Shown one piece after another: positions 25,421 through 34,214 of a stretch of DNA of 64,000 nucleotides; the first letter of the stretch is position 1, and each line of letters starts with the position of its first letter. Below the pieces are notes generated by a model. That model searched no databases, was not told where the DNA came from, and saw only the letters and a list, made by a program, of their open reading frames with translations. Origin of the DNA: Sphingomonas sp. (GTDB lineage: Bacteria; Pseudomonadota; Alphaproteobacteria; Sphingomonadales; Sphingomonadaceae); the NCBI RefSeq assembly GCF_017745215.1, contig NZ_JAGHZV010000008.1, positions 1 to 64,000 on the forward strand. The letters are read 5' to 3'. Made by a program: the position numbers and the translations under genes.

Positions 25421-27592
25421 ATGCCCGGCAACCGCGCCCGCGTCCTCGTCCTCCACCCCGCGCTGGGGCCGCTCGACTATCGCGTGCCGCACGGCATGCA
25501 CGTCGAGCCCGGATCGATCGTCACCGTGCCGATCGGGCCGCTGCAATATGCCGGCGTGGTCTGGGAAGCCGAGCGGCTGCCGACCGAGGAAGTCGGCGAC
25601 AATCGCCTGCGCAACCTGATCTCGGTCGCCGACGCGCCGCCGATCCCCGCGCCCGTCCGCCGGCTCGTCGAATGGACCGCCGACTATTATCTCGCCCCGC
25701 CCTCGGCCGTGCTGGCGATGTCGCTGCGCACTTCGGCGGCGTTCGAATCGGCGCCGACGATCGTCGAATACCGCGCCACCGGCACCCAGCCGCCGCGGAT
25801 GACCGAGCAGCGCACCCAGGCGCTCGAGCGGATCGGCGAGCGCCAGGGCGTCGTGCGCGAGCTCGCCGCGATCGCCGACGTCTCGGACGGCGTAATCCGC
25901 GGCCTGATCAAGGCCGGCGCGATCGAATCGGTGATCGTCGACACCGACACGCCCTATCCCCGCCCCGACCCGAGCTACGCCCCGCCGACGCTCTCGCAAG
26001 CGCAGGCCGACGCCGCGAGCATCCTGCGCCAGTCGGTCGGCGCGGGCGGGTTCCAGCCCTTCCTGCTCGACGGCGTCACCGGCTCGGGCAAGACCGAAGT
26101 CTATTTCGAAGCCGTCGCCGCCGCGATCGCCGCGGGCAGGCAGAGCCTCGTGCTCCTGCCCGAGATCGCGCTCACCGAACCCTTCCTGAGCCGCTTCGCC
26201 AGGCGCTTCGGCTGCGATCCCGTCGCCTGGCATTCGGACCTGCGCCAATCGCAGCGCCGCCGCGCGTGGCGCGCGATCAGCCGCGGCGAGGCGCTGGTGA
26301 CCGTCGGCGCGCGCTCGGCGCTGTTCCTCCCCTACCCCAACCTCGGCCTGATCGTCGTCGACGAAGCGCATGAGACGAGCTTCAAGCAGGAGGAAGGCGT
26401 CCACTACCACGCGCGCGACGTCGCGGTGGTACGCGGCAAGTTCGAAGGCTGTACGGTCGTGCTTGCCTCGGCGACGCCTGCGATCGAGACGCGCCACCAG
26501 GTCGAGCTCGGCCGCTATGAGGAGCTCAAGCTGCCGGGCCGCTACGGCAAGGCCGAGCTTCCCGACATCGAGGCGATCGACCTGATCCAGGAGCCGCCCG
26601 AGCGCGGCCGCTGGCTCTCGCCGCGGCTGGTGACGGCGATCGACGCGACGCTCGAACGCGGCGAGCAGGCGCTGCTGTTCCTCAACCGCCGCGGCTATGC
26701 CCCGCTGACGCTCTGCCGCAATTGCGGCCACCGCTTCCAATGCCCGAACTGCACCGCCTGGATGGTCGAGCACCGGCTGGTCCGCCGCCTCGCCTGCCAC
26801 CATTGCGGGCTGGTCGCGCCGGTCCCCGAGAGCTGCCCCGAATGCAAGGCCGAGGACAGCCTCGTCGCCTGCGGCCCGGGGGTCGAGCGGATCGCCGACG
26901 AAGCCAAGGCGCTATGGCCCGAGGCCCGCACCGCGATCGTCACGTCGGACACGCTCTGGTCGCCCGCCAAGGCCGCCGAGTTCGTCCACCGGATGGAGCA
27001 TGGCGCGATCGACATCGTGATCGGCACCCAGCTCGTCACCAAGGGCTATCACTTCCCCAACCTCACGCTGGTCGGCGTGGTCGATGCCGATCTCGGCCTC
27101 TCGGGCGGCGACCTGCGCGCCTCGGAGCGGACCTTCCAGCAGATCATGCAGGTCGCCGGGCGCGCCGGGCGCGGCGAGAAGCCGGGGACGGTCTACATCC
27201 AGACCCATGCGCCCGAGGCGCCGGTGATGCAGGCGCTCGTCTCGGGCGACGTCGAGGGTTTCTACGCCGCCGAGACCGAGGCGCGGCGCGAGGCCGAGGC
27301 GCCGCCCTTCGGCCGCTATGCCGCGATCGTCGTGTCGAGCGAGGACAAGGCCGCCGCCGAGGAGACCGCCAGGGCGATCGGCAAGGCGGCGCCGCGGATC
27401 GAGGCGATGCACGTCTTCGGCCCCGCCCCCGCCCCGCTTGCGATGCTGCGCGGCCGCCACCGCTACCGGCTGCTGGTCCACGCCACCCGCGCGCTCGACG
27501 TGCAGGACGTGATCCGCGACTGGCTGGGAGGCCTCTCCTGGCCCAGCAAGGTCCGCGTCGCGGTCGACGTCGATCCTTACAGTTTTGTGTAG
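25421..27592 (+). CDS. priA: Primosomal protein N' (replication restart helicase)
   Basis: This 723-aa superfamily 2 helicase reloads the replisome at stalled forks. Visible are the N-terminal 3'-DNA-binding domain (VLHPALGPLDYRVPHG), Walker A GVTGSGKTEVYF near residue 221, DEAH box VVDEAHETSFKQEE near residue 313, and the zinc-binding cysteines CRNCGHRFQCPNC...CHHCG...CPEC at about 430-480. The helicase motif QIMQVAGRAGRG lies in the C-terminal half. It is complete. Confidence 0.97.
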   Translation: MPGNRARVLVLHPALGPLDYRVPHGMHVEPGSIVTVPIGPLQYAGVVWEAERLPTEEVGDNRLRNLISVADAPPIPAPVRRLVEWTADYYLAPPSAVLAMSLRTSAAFESAPTIVEYRATGTQPPRMTEQRTQALERIGERQGVVRELAAIADVSDGVIRGLIKAGAIESVIVDTDTPYPRPDPSYAPPTLSQAQADAASILRQSVGAGGFQPFLLDGVTGSGKTEVYFEAVAAAIAAGRQSLVLLPEIALTEPFLSRFARRFGCDPVAWHSDLRQSQRRRAWRAISRGEALVTVGARSALFLPYPNLGLIVVDEAHETSFKQEEGVHYHARDVAVVRGKFEGCTVVLASATPAIETRHQVELGRYEELKLPGRYGKAELPDIEAIDLIQEPPERGRWLSPRLVTAIDATLERGEQALLFLNRRGYAPLTLCRNCGHRFQCPNCTAWMVEHRLVRRLACHHCGLVAPVPESCPECKAEDSLVACGPGVERIADEAKALWPEARTAIVTSDTLWSPAKAAEFVHRMEHGAIDIVIGTQLVTKGYHFPNLTLVGVVDADLGLSGGDLRASERTFQQIMQVAGRAGRGEKPGTVYIQTHAPEAPVMQALVSGDVEGFYAAETEARREAEAPPFGRYAAIVVSSEDKAAAEETARAIGKAAPRIEAMHVFGPAPAPLAMLRGRHRYRLLVHATRALDVQDVIRDWLGGLSWPSKVRVAVDVDPYSFV

Positions 27593-27595
27593 CGG

Positions 27596-27623
27596 TTGCA
27601 TGGACTTGCACCCTCGATAAGGT
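27596..27623 (+). promoter_or_regulatory. Possible promoter of the first metallopeptidase paralogue
   Basis: TTGCAT and TAAGGT are spaced by 16 bases upstream of ATG 27649. The arrangement resembles those before the two following paralogues (both ending in TAGGCT), but this copy is the weakest match. Confidence 0.25.
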
Positions 27624-27648
27624 AGCGCCGAGCCGAGAGGATTCGCCG

Positions 27649-29154
27649 ATGATCCTGCGTTGCCTGACCGCGTTGCTGCTGCTCCTGCTGCCCGTCGCGG
27701 CGCATGCCGAATGGATGCGCGCCACCTCGCAGCATTTCGTCGTCTATTCGAACGACAGGCCCGAGGCGGTGCGCGCCTATGCGACCAATCTCGAGCGCTA
27801 CGACAAGGCGATGCGCACCTTCCGCAACCTGCCCGATCCGCCGGTGCCGCTCTCGGCGCGCGTCACCGTCTATGTCCTCGACAATATCGCGGACGTGCAG
27901 CGGCTGAGCGGCCCCAATGTCTGGGGCTTCTACATCCCCCGGCCGGCCGAATCGGTCGCGTTCGTGCCCAAGCGCGCGGGTAGCCAGGGCTATGTCAACT
28001 TCGATGCGCAGGTGATCCTGCTCCACGAATATGCCCACCACTTCATGTATGTGAACGCGCCCAACGCCAGCTTCCCGGCCTGGTTCACCGAAGGCTGGGC
28101 CGAGTTCAACTCGACCGCGCGCTTCGATCCCGACGGCAGCATCGCCTTCGGCGAGCCGCCCAGGGCGCGCGCGAACATGGTGCTAAAGGGCAATGCGCTG
28201 CCGATCCGCAAGCTCCTGTTCGCGCCGCGCGACAGCCTCAGCGGCGAGGAGTGGCTGGGCATGTACGCCCGCGGCTGGCTGCTGGTCCATTATCTCACGC
28301 TCGGCGGCAAGCGCGACGGCCAGCTCACGGCCTATCTGATCGCACTCAACCAGGGGAAGAGCCCCGAGGAAGCCGCCAAGGTGTTCGGCGACCTCGATGC
28401 GCTCGACCGCGAGCTGGGTCGCTACAAGCTGGGAACGCTGCGCGTCGCCGAGCTCAACCCGGCGGCGCTGGCGATCGAGCCGGTGGCGGTCGAGCCGCTG
28501 AACGCCGCCGAGGCCGCGATGATGGACGTGCGGGTCCGCGTCGCGCGCGGCGTTCGCGACAAGGACGCCGCCGGCGTCTACGCCGACGCCCAGCGCGCCG
28601 CTGCAAGCTATCCGAACGATCCCGTCGCCCAGTTGCTGCTCGCCGAGACGGCGCTCTCCGCCAAGGACTATGCGGCCGTCGACGCCGCCGCCGACCGCGC
28701 GGTCGCCGCCGACCCCAAGTCGGTCGAGGCCTATCTGGTCAAGGCACGCGCGAAGATGGCGGTCGCGGTCGCTGCGGGCGATCAGAGCAAGGAGAGCTGG
28801 AACGCGATCCGCAGGCTGATCGGCATCGCCAACCGGACCGATCCCGACGATCCCGAGCCGCTGATCGCCTATTTCGAGAGCTATGCGCTCGCCAGGCAGC
28901 CCCCGACGCCGGTCTCGCGCCAGGGGCTATACAAGGCGTTCGAGCTCGCGCCGCAAGTGCCGTTCGTGCGGCTGAAGGCGGCTGAATCCTATCTGTTCGA
29001 AGGCAAGCCCGAGGCGGCGCGGACGCTGCTGCTGCCGCTGGTCAACTCGCCCCACGGCGGCGCCTATGCGAAGCAGGCGGCGGCGCTGATCGCGAGGATC
29101 GACGGCAAGCCCGCGCCCGCCGACGACGGCAAGACAGGCGACGGCGGGGATTGA
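27649..29154 (+). CDS. Secreted HExxH metallopeptidase with helical-repeat C-terminus (paralogue 1)
   Basis: The product is 501 aa, with a signal peptide MILRCLTALLLLLLPVAAHA. The N-terminal peptidase part has HEYAHH near residue 126 and a downstream glutamate in WFTEGWAEF, a gluzincin-like zinc site as in MA-type/DUF1570-like peptidases. The C-terminal half (about 290-480) is built of TPR-like helical repeats (YPNDPVAQLLLAETALSAKDYAAVDAAADRAVAADPKSVEAYL). It is predicted periplasmic. The long open frame upstream overlaps priA and was rejected. It is the first of three tandem paralogues, with 79- and 91-base gaps. Confidence 0.85.
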   Translation: MILRCLTALLLLLLPVAAHAEWMRATSQHFVVYSNDRPEAVRAYATNLERYDKAMRTFRNLPDPPVPLSARVTVYVLDNIADVQRLSGPNVWGFYIPRPAESVAFVPKRAGSQGYVNFDAQVILLHEYAHHFMYVNAPNASFPAWFTEGWAEFNSTARFDPDGSIAFGEPPRARANMVLKGNALPIRKLLFAPRDSLSGEEWLGMYARGWLLVHYLTLGGKRDGQLTAYLIALNQGKSPEEAAKVFGDLDALDRELGRYKLGTLRVAELNPAALAIEPVAVEPLNAAEAAMMDVRVRVARGVRDKDAAGVYADAQRAAASYPNDPVAQLLLAETALSAKDYAAVDAAADRAVAADPKSVEAYLVKARAKMAVAVAAGDQSKESWNAIRRLIGIANRTDPDDPEPLIAYFESYALARQPPTPVSRQGLYKAFELAPQVPFVRLKAAESYLFEGKPEAARTLLLPLVNSPHGGAYAKQAAALIARIDGKPAPADDGKTGDGGD

Positions 29155-29179
29155 ATCCGGTCCGGATCAGAGCGTCGCT

Positions 29180-29207
29180 TTTCGACCGTAGGGGAGCGAG
29201 TTAGGCT
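29180..29207 (+). promoter_or_regulatory. Possible promoter of the second metallopeptidase paralogue
   Basis: TTTCGA, 16 bases, TAGGCT, with GGAGCGA inside the spacer. The same -10-like TAGGCT, spacer length and GGAGCGA recur before the third paralogue. Confidence 0.4.
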
Positions 29208-29233
29208 TCGATCCGAATCGGGGGAGAGCGGGG

Positions 29234-30766
29234 ATGGTTCGCGGGCTGTTCATGGCGCTGTGGCTGCTGGTCGCCATGCCGGGCGCGGCGCGGGCGGCGT
29301 GGATCGAAGTCGATACGCCGCACTTCATCGTCTATGCCAACGACGGCGCGGACAAGGTGAAGGCCTTCGCCACCGATCTCGAGCGCTTCGACAAGATGAT
29401 GCGCCTCATCCGCAACGCGCCCGATCCCGCGCTCAGCCGCAACAACCGGCTCTCGGTCTACATCACCGGCGACACCGACGACATCGCCAAGCTGGCGGGA
29501 GCGGCCAATGTCGCGGGCTTCTATCGCCCGCGCGCCAGCGGCTCGGTGGCGTTCGTGCCGCGCGTCTCGGGCGCGGGCGGGTTCAACGACCTCGATCCCA
29601 AACAGATCCTGTTCCACGAATATACGCATCACTTCATGTGGAGCGTCTATCCCAATGCCGCCTATCCCGGCTGGTTCATCGAAGGCTTCGCCGAATTCTA
29701 CGCGACGGCGAAGTTCCGCAAGGACGGCACGGTCGAGATCGGCTATCCGCCGCAATATCGGGCGGACACCCTGCTCGGCGGCAATGCGCTGCCGATCGAG
29801 AAGCTGCTGACCGCGGACACGCTGAAGCTGACCGACGACCAGCGCAACGGGCTCTACGGCCGCGGCTGGCTGCTGGTGCATTACCTGTCGGTGGGCAGCA
29901 CCGAGCGCCGGGGCCAGCTCGCCGCCTATATCCGCGCGGTCAACGAAGGCAAGTCGGCGCTGGAAGCCGCGGAGGTGTTCGGCGACCTCAAGGCGCTCGA
30001 CCGCGAGCTCGAACGCTACAAGACCGGCCGGCTCACCGGCTATGCGGTGCCGGGCGACAAGCTGCCGATCGGCGAGATCACCGTACGCCAGCTCACCCCC
30101 GGCGAAGCGGCGACGATGAAGGTGCGCATCCTCTCGAAGAACGGCGTCGACGCGAAGACCGCGCCCGGCGTCTACGACCTGGCCAAGCGCGCCTGCGCGC
30201 CGTTCGCGACCGATCCGGGCGCGCAGATGGTGCTCGCCGAAGCCGCGTTCGACGCGGGCGACTATCCCGCCGCGCTGGCCGCGGTCGACCGCGCGCTCGC
30301 CGCCGATCCGAACCGCGAGGACGCCTACGTCTATCGCGCGATGGCGCTGATGGAGGCGGCGAAGAAAGCCAAGGACTCGAGCAAGCCCATGCTCTCGGCG
30401 ATCCGCAAGGCGATCAGCGCGGCGAACCGGCTCGACGTCGAGGATCCCGAGCCGCTGATCCTCTTCTTCCAAAGCTATGTCGAGTTCGGCCTGACCCCGC
30501 CCCCGATCTCGCGCGAAGGGATGTACAAGGCGTTCGAGCTCGCGCCGCAGGATGCCGAGCTGCGGATCAACGTGGCGCGGGTCTATATGCAGGACAAGCA
30601 ATATGACTATGCCCGGGTGATCCTCCAGCCGCTCGCCTTTGACCCGCACAACCGCTCGATGGCGCAGGCCGCCGCCTCGATGATCGCGGCGATCGACGAG
30701 ATCCGGAAGGCGGAGGCAGGCGCGAAGGCGAAGGACTCGCCCGCGCCGGGTCCTGCTCCGGGTTGA
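29234..30766 (+). CDS. Secreted HExxH metallopeptidase with helical-repeat C-terminus (paralogue 2)
   Basis: The product is 510 aa, with a signal peptide MVRGLFMALWLLVAMPGAARA, then IEVDTPHFIVYAND as in its neighbours. The zinc motif is HEYTHH near residue 129, with the third ligand candidate in WFIEGFAEF. The C-terminal TPR-like region includes FATDPGAQMVLAEAAFDAGDYPAALAAVDRALAADPNREDAY. The tail is proline/alanine rich. It is similar along its entire length to the flanking paralogues, so tandem duplication is clear. Confidence 0.85.
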   Translation: MVRGLFMALWLLVAMPGAARAAWIEVDTPHFIVYANDGADKVKAFATDLERFDKMMRLIRNAPDPALSRNNRLSVYITGDTDDIAKLAGAANVAGFYRPRASGSVAFVPRVSGAGGFNDLDPKQILFHEYTHHFMWSVYPNAAYPGWFIEGFAEFYATAKFRKDGTVEIGYPPQYRADTLLGGNALPIEKLLTADTLKLTDDQRNGLYGRGWLLVHYLSVGSTERRGQLAAYIRAVNEGKSALEAAEVFGDLKALDRELERYKTGRLTGYAVPGDKLPIGEITVRQLTPGEAATMKVRILSKNGVDAKTAPGVYDLAKRACAPFATDPGAQMVLAEAAFDAGDYPAALAAVDRALAADPNREDAYVYRAMALMEAAKKAKDSSKPMLSAIRKAISAANRLDVEDPEPLILFFQSYVEFGLTPPPISREGMYKAFELAPQDAELRINVARVYMQDKQYDYARVILQPLAFDPHNRSMAQAAASMIAAIDEIRKAEAGAKAKDSPAPGPAPG

Positions 30767-30808
30767 ATCGATCCGCCGGGCGGCGAAACCTCGTGTCATC
30801 ATGGGCAC

Positions 30809-30836
30809 TTGCACGTGCGGAGCGAATGGATAGGCT
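30809..30836 (+). promoter_or_regulatory. Possible promoter of the third metallopeptidase paralogue
   Basis: TTGCAC, 16 bases, TAGGCT upstream of ATG 30858. Spacer content (GGAGCGA) and the -10-like hexamer match the site before paralogue 2. Confidence 0.4.
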
Positions 30837-30857
30837 CGGCGCAAAAGGGGCACTTCC

Positions 30858-32450
30858 ATGATCCGGACTCTCGTTTTCGCATTGCTGCTGCTGCTCGTCC
30901 CCGGCACCGCGAACGCCGCCTGGCAGGAAGCGACCACCAAGCATTTCGTCATTTATTCGGACGACACGCCCGCCCGCATCTCGAAGTTCGCGGTCTCGCT
31001 CGAGCGCTATGATCGCGCGATGCGGATCTTCCGCGGGGTGCCGGACGACCCCGTCCCGCCTGTCGACCGCGTGACGATCTACGTCCTGTCCTCCAGTTCC
31101 TCGATCACCTCGCTCGGCTATGAGGGCGCCGCCGGCTTCTACCTCGCCCGCGCCGGCGAGCCGGTGGCGTTCACGATCAAATACGGCGACCGCCCGGGGG
31201 GATCGCGCGAGCGCGTCAAGGAGGAATATGAGCTGAGCCCCGCAGTGGTGCTGCGGCACGAATACGCGCACCATTTCATGTTCGGCTACATGCTGAACAT
31301 GTTCCGTCGAGGCGCGCTGCCGACGTGGCTGACCGAGGGCTTCGCCGAATTCCACGCGACCGCGATCGAGGGCGAAGACGGGTCGATCACCTTCGGGCAG
31401 ATGCCCGGCTATCGCGCCGGCAACTTCCTGTTCGGCGGCGCCGGCTGCAACGCGCAGAAGATCCTGACGTCGAACGACCTGCGCAAGCTCACTGCCTGCT
31501 ATTACAGCGATCTCTATGCCTATGGCTGGCTGATCGTCGACTATTTCACCTTCACGCCCGACGGGCCGAAGCGGATGGGCGACTATCTCCGGGCGATCAA
31601 CGAGGGCAAGCTGCCGAGCGAGGCCGCGAAGGGGCTGGGCGATCTCGACGAGCTCGACAAGAAGCTCGAACGCCACCTCACCGGCCGCAAGCTGCCGGCG
31701 TTCGTCGTTCCCGCCGAACAGCTCAAGATCGATCCGCCGCAGATCCGCGCGCTCACCCCGGCGCAGGCGGCGATGATCGGCGTGAAGATGCGCGCCAAGG
31801 CCGGCGTGGAGGAAAAGGAAGCGCCGGCGCTCTACGAGCGAGCGGCGCGCGCCGCGGCACCCTATCCCGACGATCCCTATGCCCAGACCGTCCTCGCCGA
31901 AGCCGCGTTCGACGCCAAGCGCTACGACGAAGCCGAGGCGGCGGGCAAGCGCGCGTTCGCGGCCGATCCGAAGGCGACCGAGGCGATGCTCTACATCGGC
32001 CAGGCGAGGATGGCGCGCGCCGCGAGCGCCAAGTCGACCGATCCGGCCGCCTGGAAGGAAGCCCGCGGCTGGTTCGTCAAGGCCAACCACAACGACCCCG
32101 ACGATCCCCGCCCGCTGATGCTCTATTATCGCAGCTTCCTCGTGGCCGGACAGGCGCCTTCGGCGAACGCGCTGGCGGGCCTCTACCAGGCGTTCGAATT
32201 CGCACCCTATGACCGGCGCAACGTGTTCCTCGCCGCCTATGCCTTCCTGACCGAGCGCAAGCTGCCCGAGGCGCGTGCCGCGCTGGCCACCGCCGCCTAC
32301 AATCCCGACTGGCCGAAGCTGCGCGAACGGGCGGGCAAGTTCATGGACCTGATCGAGGCGGGAAGGATCGAGGAGGCCGAGGCCGCGCTGCTCCCCTGGG
32401 CGCGCGACCCCGACTATGAGGATCCCGCGGACAAGAAGAAGGGCGAGTGA
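30858..32450 (+). CDS. Secreted HExxH metallopeptidase with helical-repeat C-terminus (paralogue 3)
   Basis: The product is 530 aa and the longest of the three. The signal peptide is MIRTLVFALLLLLVPGTANA, the zinc motif HEYAHH is near residue 134 and TWLTEGFAEF follows. It has an extra loop before the zinc site (KYGDRPGGSRERVKEEYELSP) and two cysteines (GGAGCNAQ, LTACYY) absent from the others, possibly a disulfide. TPR-like repeats follow, and the tail is lysine/aspartate rich. Its divergence suggests a distinct substrate or partner. Confidence 0.85.
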   Translation: MIRTLVFALLLLLVPGTANAAWQEATTKHFVIYSDDTPARISKFAVSLERYDRAMRIFRGVPDDPVPPVDRVTIYVLSSSSSITSLGYEGAAGFYLARAGEPVAFTIKYGDRPGGSRERVKEEYELSPAVVLRHEYAHHFMFGYMLNMFRRGALPTWLTEGFAEFHATAIEGEDGSITFGQMPGYRAGNFLFGGAGCNAQKILTSNDLRKLTACYYSDLYAYGWLIVDYFTFTPDGPKRMGDYLRAINEGKLPSEAAKGLGDLDELDKKLERHLTGRKLPAFVVPAEQLKIDPPQIRALTPAQAAMIGVKMRAKAGVEEKEAPALYERAARAAAPYPDDPYAQTVLAEAAFDAKRYDEAEAAGKRAFAADPKATEAMLYIGQARMARAASAKSTDPAAWKEARGWFVKANHNDPDDPRPLMLYYRSFLVAGQAPSANALAGLYQAFEFAPYDRRNVFLAAYAFLTERKLPEARAALATAAYNPDWPKLRERAGKFMDLIEAGRIEEAEAALLPWARDPDYEDPADKKKGE

Positions 32451-32538
32451 GGGCGCCGGTCCTGCGAGCCGACGCCTTGAACCCGCGGCGATTTTCGCCG
32501 AAAGCCTGAAGCCTCGAGCGAAGGGATTTCGGGTCGCG

Positions 32539-34059
32539 ATGCGTCGGTTGCTTTGGCTGCTTTGGATGATGCTGGCCGCGCTCGGCCTGGGCGCGGCGCC
32601 GGCGCATGCCGACGACATCTCGGCGGCAGGCCGCGGCGTGGTGCGCATCGTCACCATCGCCACCGTCGGCGACGAAGTGGTCGGCTTCGGCTATGGCAGC
32701 GGCTTCGCGGTCGCGCCCAACCGCGTCGTCACGAACTTCCACGTGATCGAGCTCGCGACGCGCTATCCCGACAATGTGCTGATCGGCGTCGTCCCCTCCG
32801 AAGGCGACAAGCCCTATCAGGGCAAGCTGATCGCGGTCGACCGCGACCATGACCTCGCGCTCGTCGAATTCTCGGGCGGCCGGCTGCCGCCGCTCACCCT
32901 GTTCAGCGGGCCGGTGCAGGAGGGCGATTCGCTGATCGCGCTCGGCTATCCCGGCAACGTCGACCGCGCGGTGGCGAAGAGCGGTGCGGACTATATCACG
33001 CCGCAGTCGCCGGTGCGCTCGCAGGGCAATCTCTCGGGGCTGCGCACGCTCGACGGCACCAGCGTGCTGCTCCACACCGCGAGCATCGCGCACGGCAATT
33101 CGGGCGGGCCGCTGCTCGATCGCTGCGGGCGCGTGCTCGGCGTCAATTCGGCCGTGACCAACACCGAATCGGGCGATTCGACCTTCGGCTTCGCGATCGC
33201 CGAGAGCGAGCTCGGCGCCTTCCTCGAGTCCGCCAAGCAGAGCTATGCCAAGGTCGACGTGCCCTGCACGAGCATCGAGGAGCAGCTCCAGCAGGACCGC
33301 AACGCCGACGAGGCGGCGAAGCTCCAGGCCGACGAAGCCGCGCGCCAGGCCGCCGCGCGCGCCGCGAGCGAACGCCAGTCCGCGCTCGAGCAGGCGCGCG
33401 CCAATGCCGAGAACACGCGCGAGAACTACATCTTCATCGCGATGGCGATGCTGGTGTTCGGCGGGCTGTGCATCGGCGGCGCGGGGCTGCTCTATTCGCG
33501 CGAGCGCCAGCGCGAGGCGATGTGGGTTGGCGCGGGGGGCGTGGTGCTGTTCATCGGCGCGGTCGCGCTGTTCCTCAGCCGGCCGAGCTTCGACGAATCG
33601 AAGATCGTCCCCGTCGCCAGCGCCACGGGTGCGGCGGCGCCCGCCGCGGCGGTGCTCGGCAAGCAGGTCTGCACGATCGTGCCCGAGCGCAGCCGCGTGA
33701 CGGTGAGCAACAACCCGCAGGTCGAGCTCGAAGTCGGTGCCGACGGCTGCATCAACGGCAAGACGCAATATGCCGAGGACGGCGCACGTTGGCAGCGCAT
33801 CCTGGTGCCCGAGCAGGAGCAGACCGTCTCGGTGCTCGACTACGATCCGGCGAGCGGCACCTACAGCAACACGCGCTACCTGCTCTCGGCCGAGCAGATG
33901 AAGCGCGCGCGCGAGCTTCGCGCCGCGGTGGTGCTCAAGGCCTGCTCGGCCGACCAGGCAGCGCGCGGCAACCTCGTCACCCAGCAGCAGCAGATCCGCG
34001 CGGCGCTGCCGCAGCAATATAACGAGAAGCTCGTCTACCATTGCGCGCCGGCGCGATGA
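32539..34059 (+). CDS. Trypsin-like serine protease with coiled coil and two transmembrane segments
   Basis: The product is 506 aa. A signal peptide (MRRLLWLLWMMLAALGLGAAPAHA) is followed by an S1-type protease domain with His in VVTNFHVIE near 68, Asp in DRDHDLALVE near 104 and Ser in HGNSGGPL near 187. A glutamine/alanine-rich coiled coil (about 250-290) leads into two hydrophobic segments (about 297-318 and 329-348) and a C-terminal domain with two or more cysteines. No PDZ domain is present, unlike DegP. It may be an envelope stress sensor. Its stop overlaps the hpxX start (ATGA). Confidence 0.82.
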   Translation: MRRLLWLLWMMLAALGLGAAPAHADDISAAGRGVVRIVTIATVGDEVVGFGYGSGFAVAPNRVVTNFHVIELATRYPDNVLIGVVPSEGDKPYQGKLIAVDRDHDLALVEFSGGRLPPLTLFSGPVQEGDSLIALGYPGNVDRAVAKSGADYITPQSPVRSQGNLSGLRTLDGTSVLLHTASIAHGNSGGPLLDRCGRVLGVNSAVTNTESGDSTFGFAIAESELGAFLESAKQSYAKVDVPCTSIEEQLQQDRNADEAAKLQADEAARQAAARAASERQSALEQARANAENTRENYIFIAMAMLVFGGLCIGGAGLLYSRERQREAMWVGAGGVVLFIGAVALFLSRPSFDESKIVPVASATGAAAPAAAVLGKQVCTIVPERSRVTVSNNPQVELEVGADGCINGKTQYAEDGARWQRILVPEQEQTVSVLDYDPASGTYSNTRYLLSAEQMKRARELRAAVVLKACSADQAARGNLVTQQQQIRAALPQQYNEKLVYHCAPAR

Positions 34060-34214
34060 GCGCGGACCGCGACGCGCTGGAGGCAATGCTCGCGCTCGCC
34101 GCGATCGGGCTGCCCGAGGAATGCGTGCCGGGCGTGAAGGCGAACCTCGAGCTGCTCGCGAGCCATTGGCGCAACGTCGAGGCGTTCGAACTGCCGGCGG
34201 ACGAGGCCGAATGA
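34056..34214 (+). CDS. hpxX: HpxX-type small subunit (DUF4089/AtzG-like)
   Basis: A 52-aa gene (MSADRDALEAMLALAAIGL...) that overlaps both neighbours by ATGA. Its helical pattern, ending VKANLELLASHWRNVEAFELP, is that of DUF4089 proteins such as AtzG and the oxalurate-catabolism protein HpxX, which pair with AtzE-type amidohydrolases. The partner gene follows at once, and the hpxW and hpxZ genes of the same route lie downstream. It is easily missed by gene finders. Confidence 0.88.
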   Translation: MSADRDALEAMLALAAIGLPEECVPGVKANLELLASHWRNVEAFELPADEAE

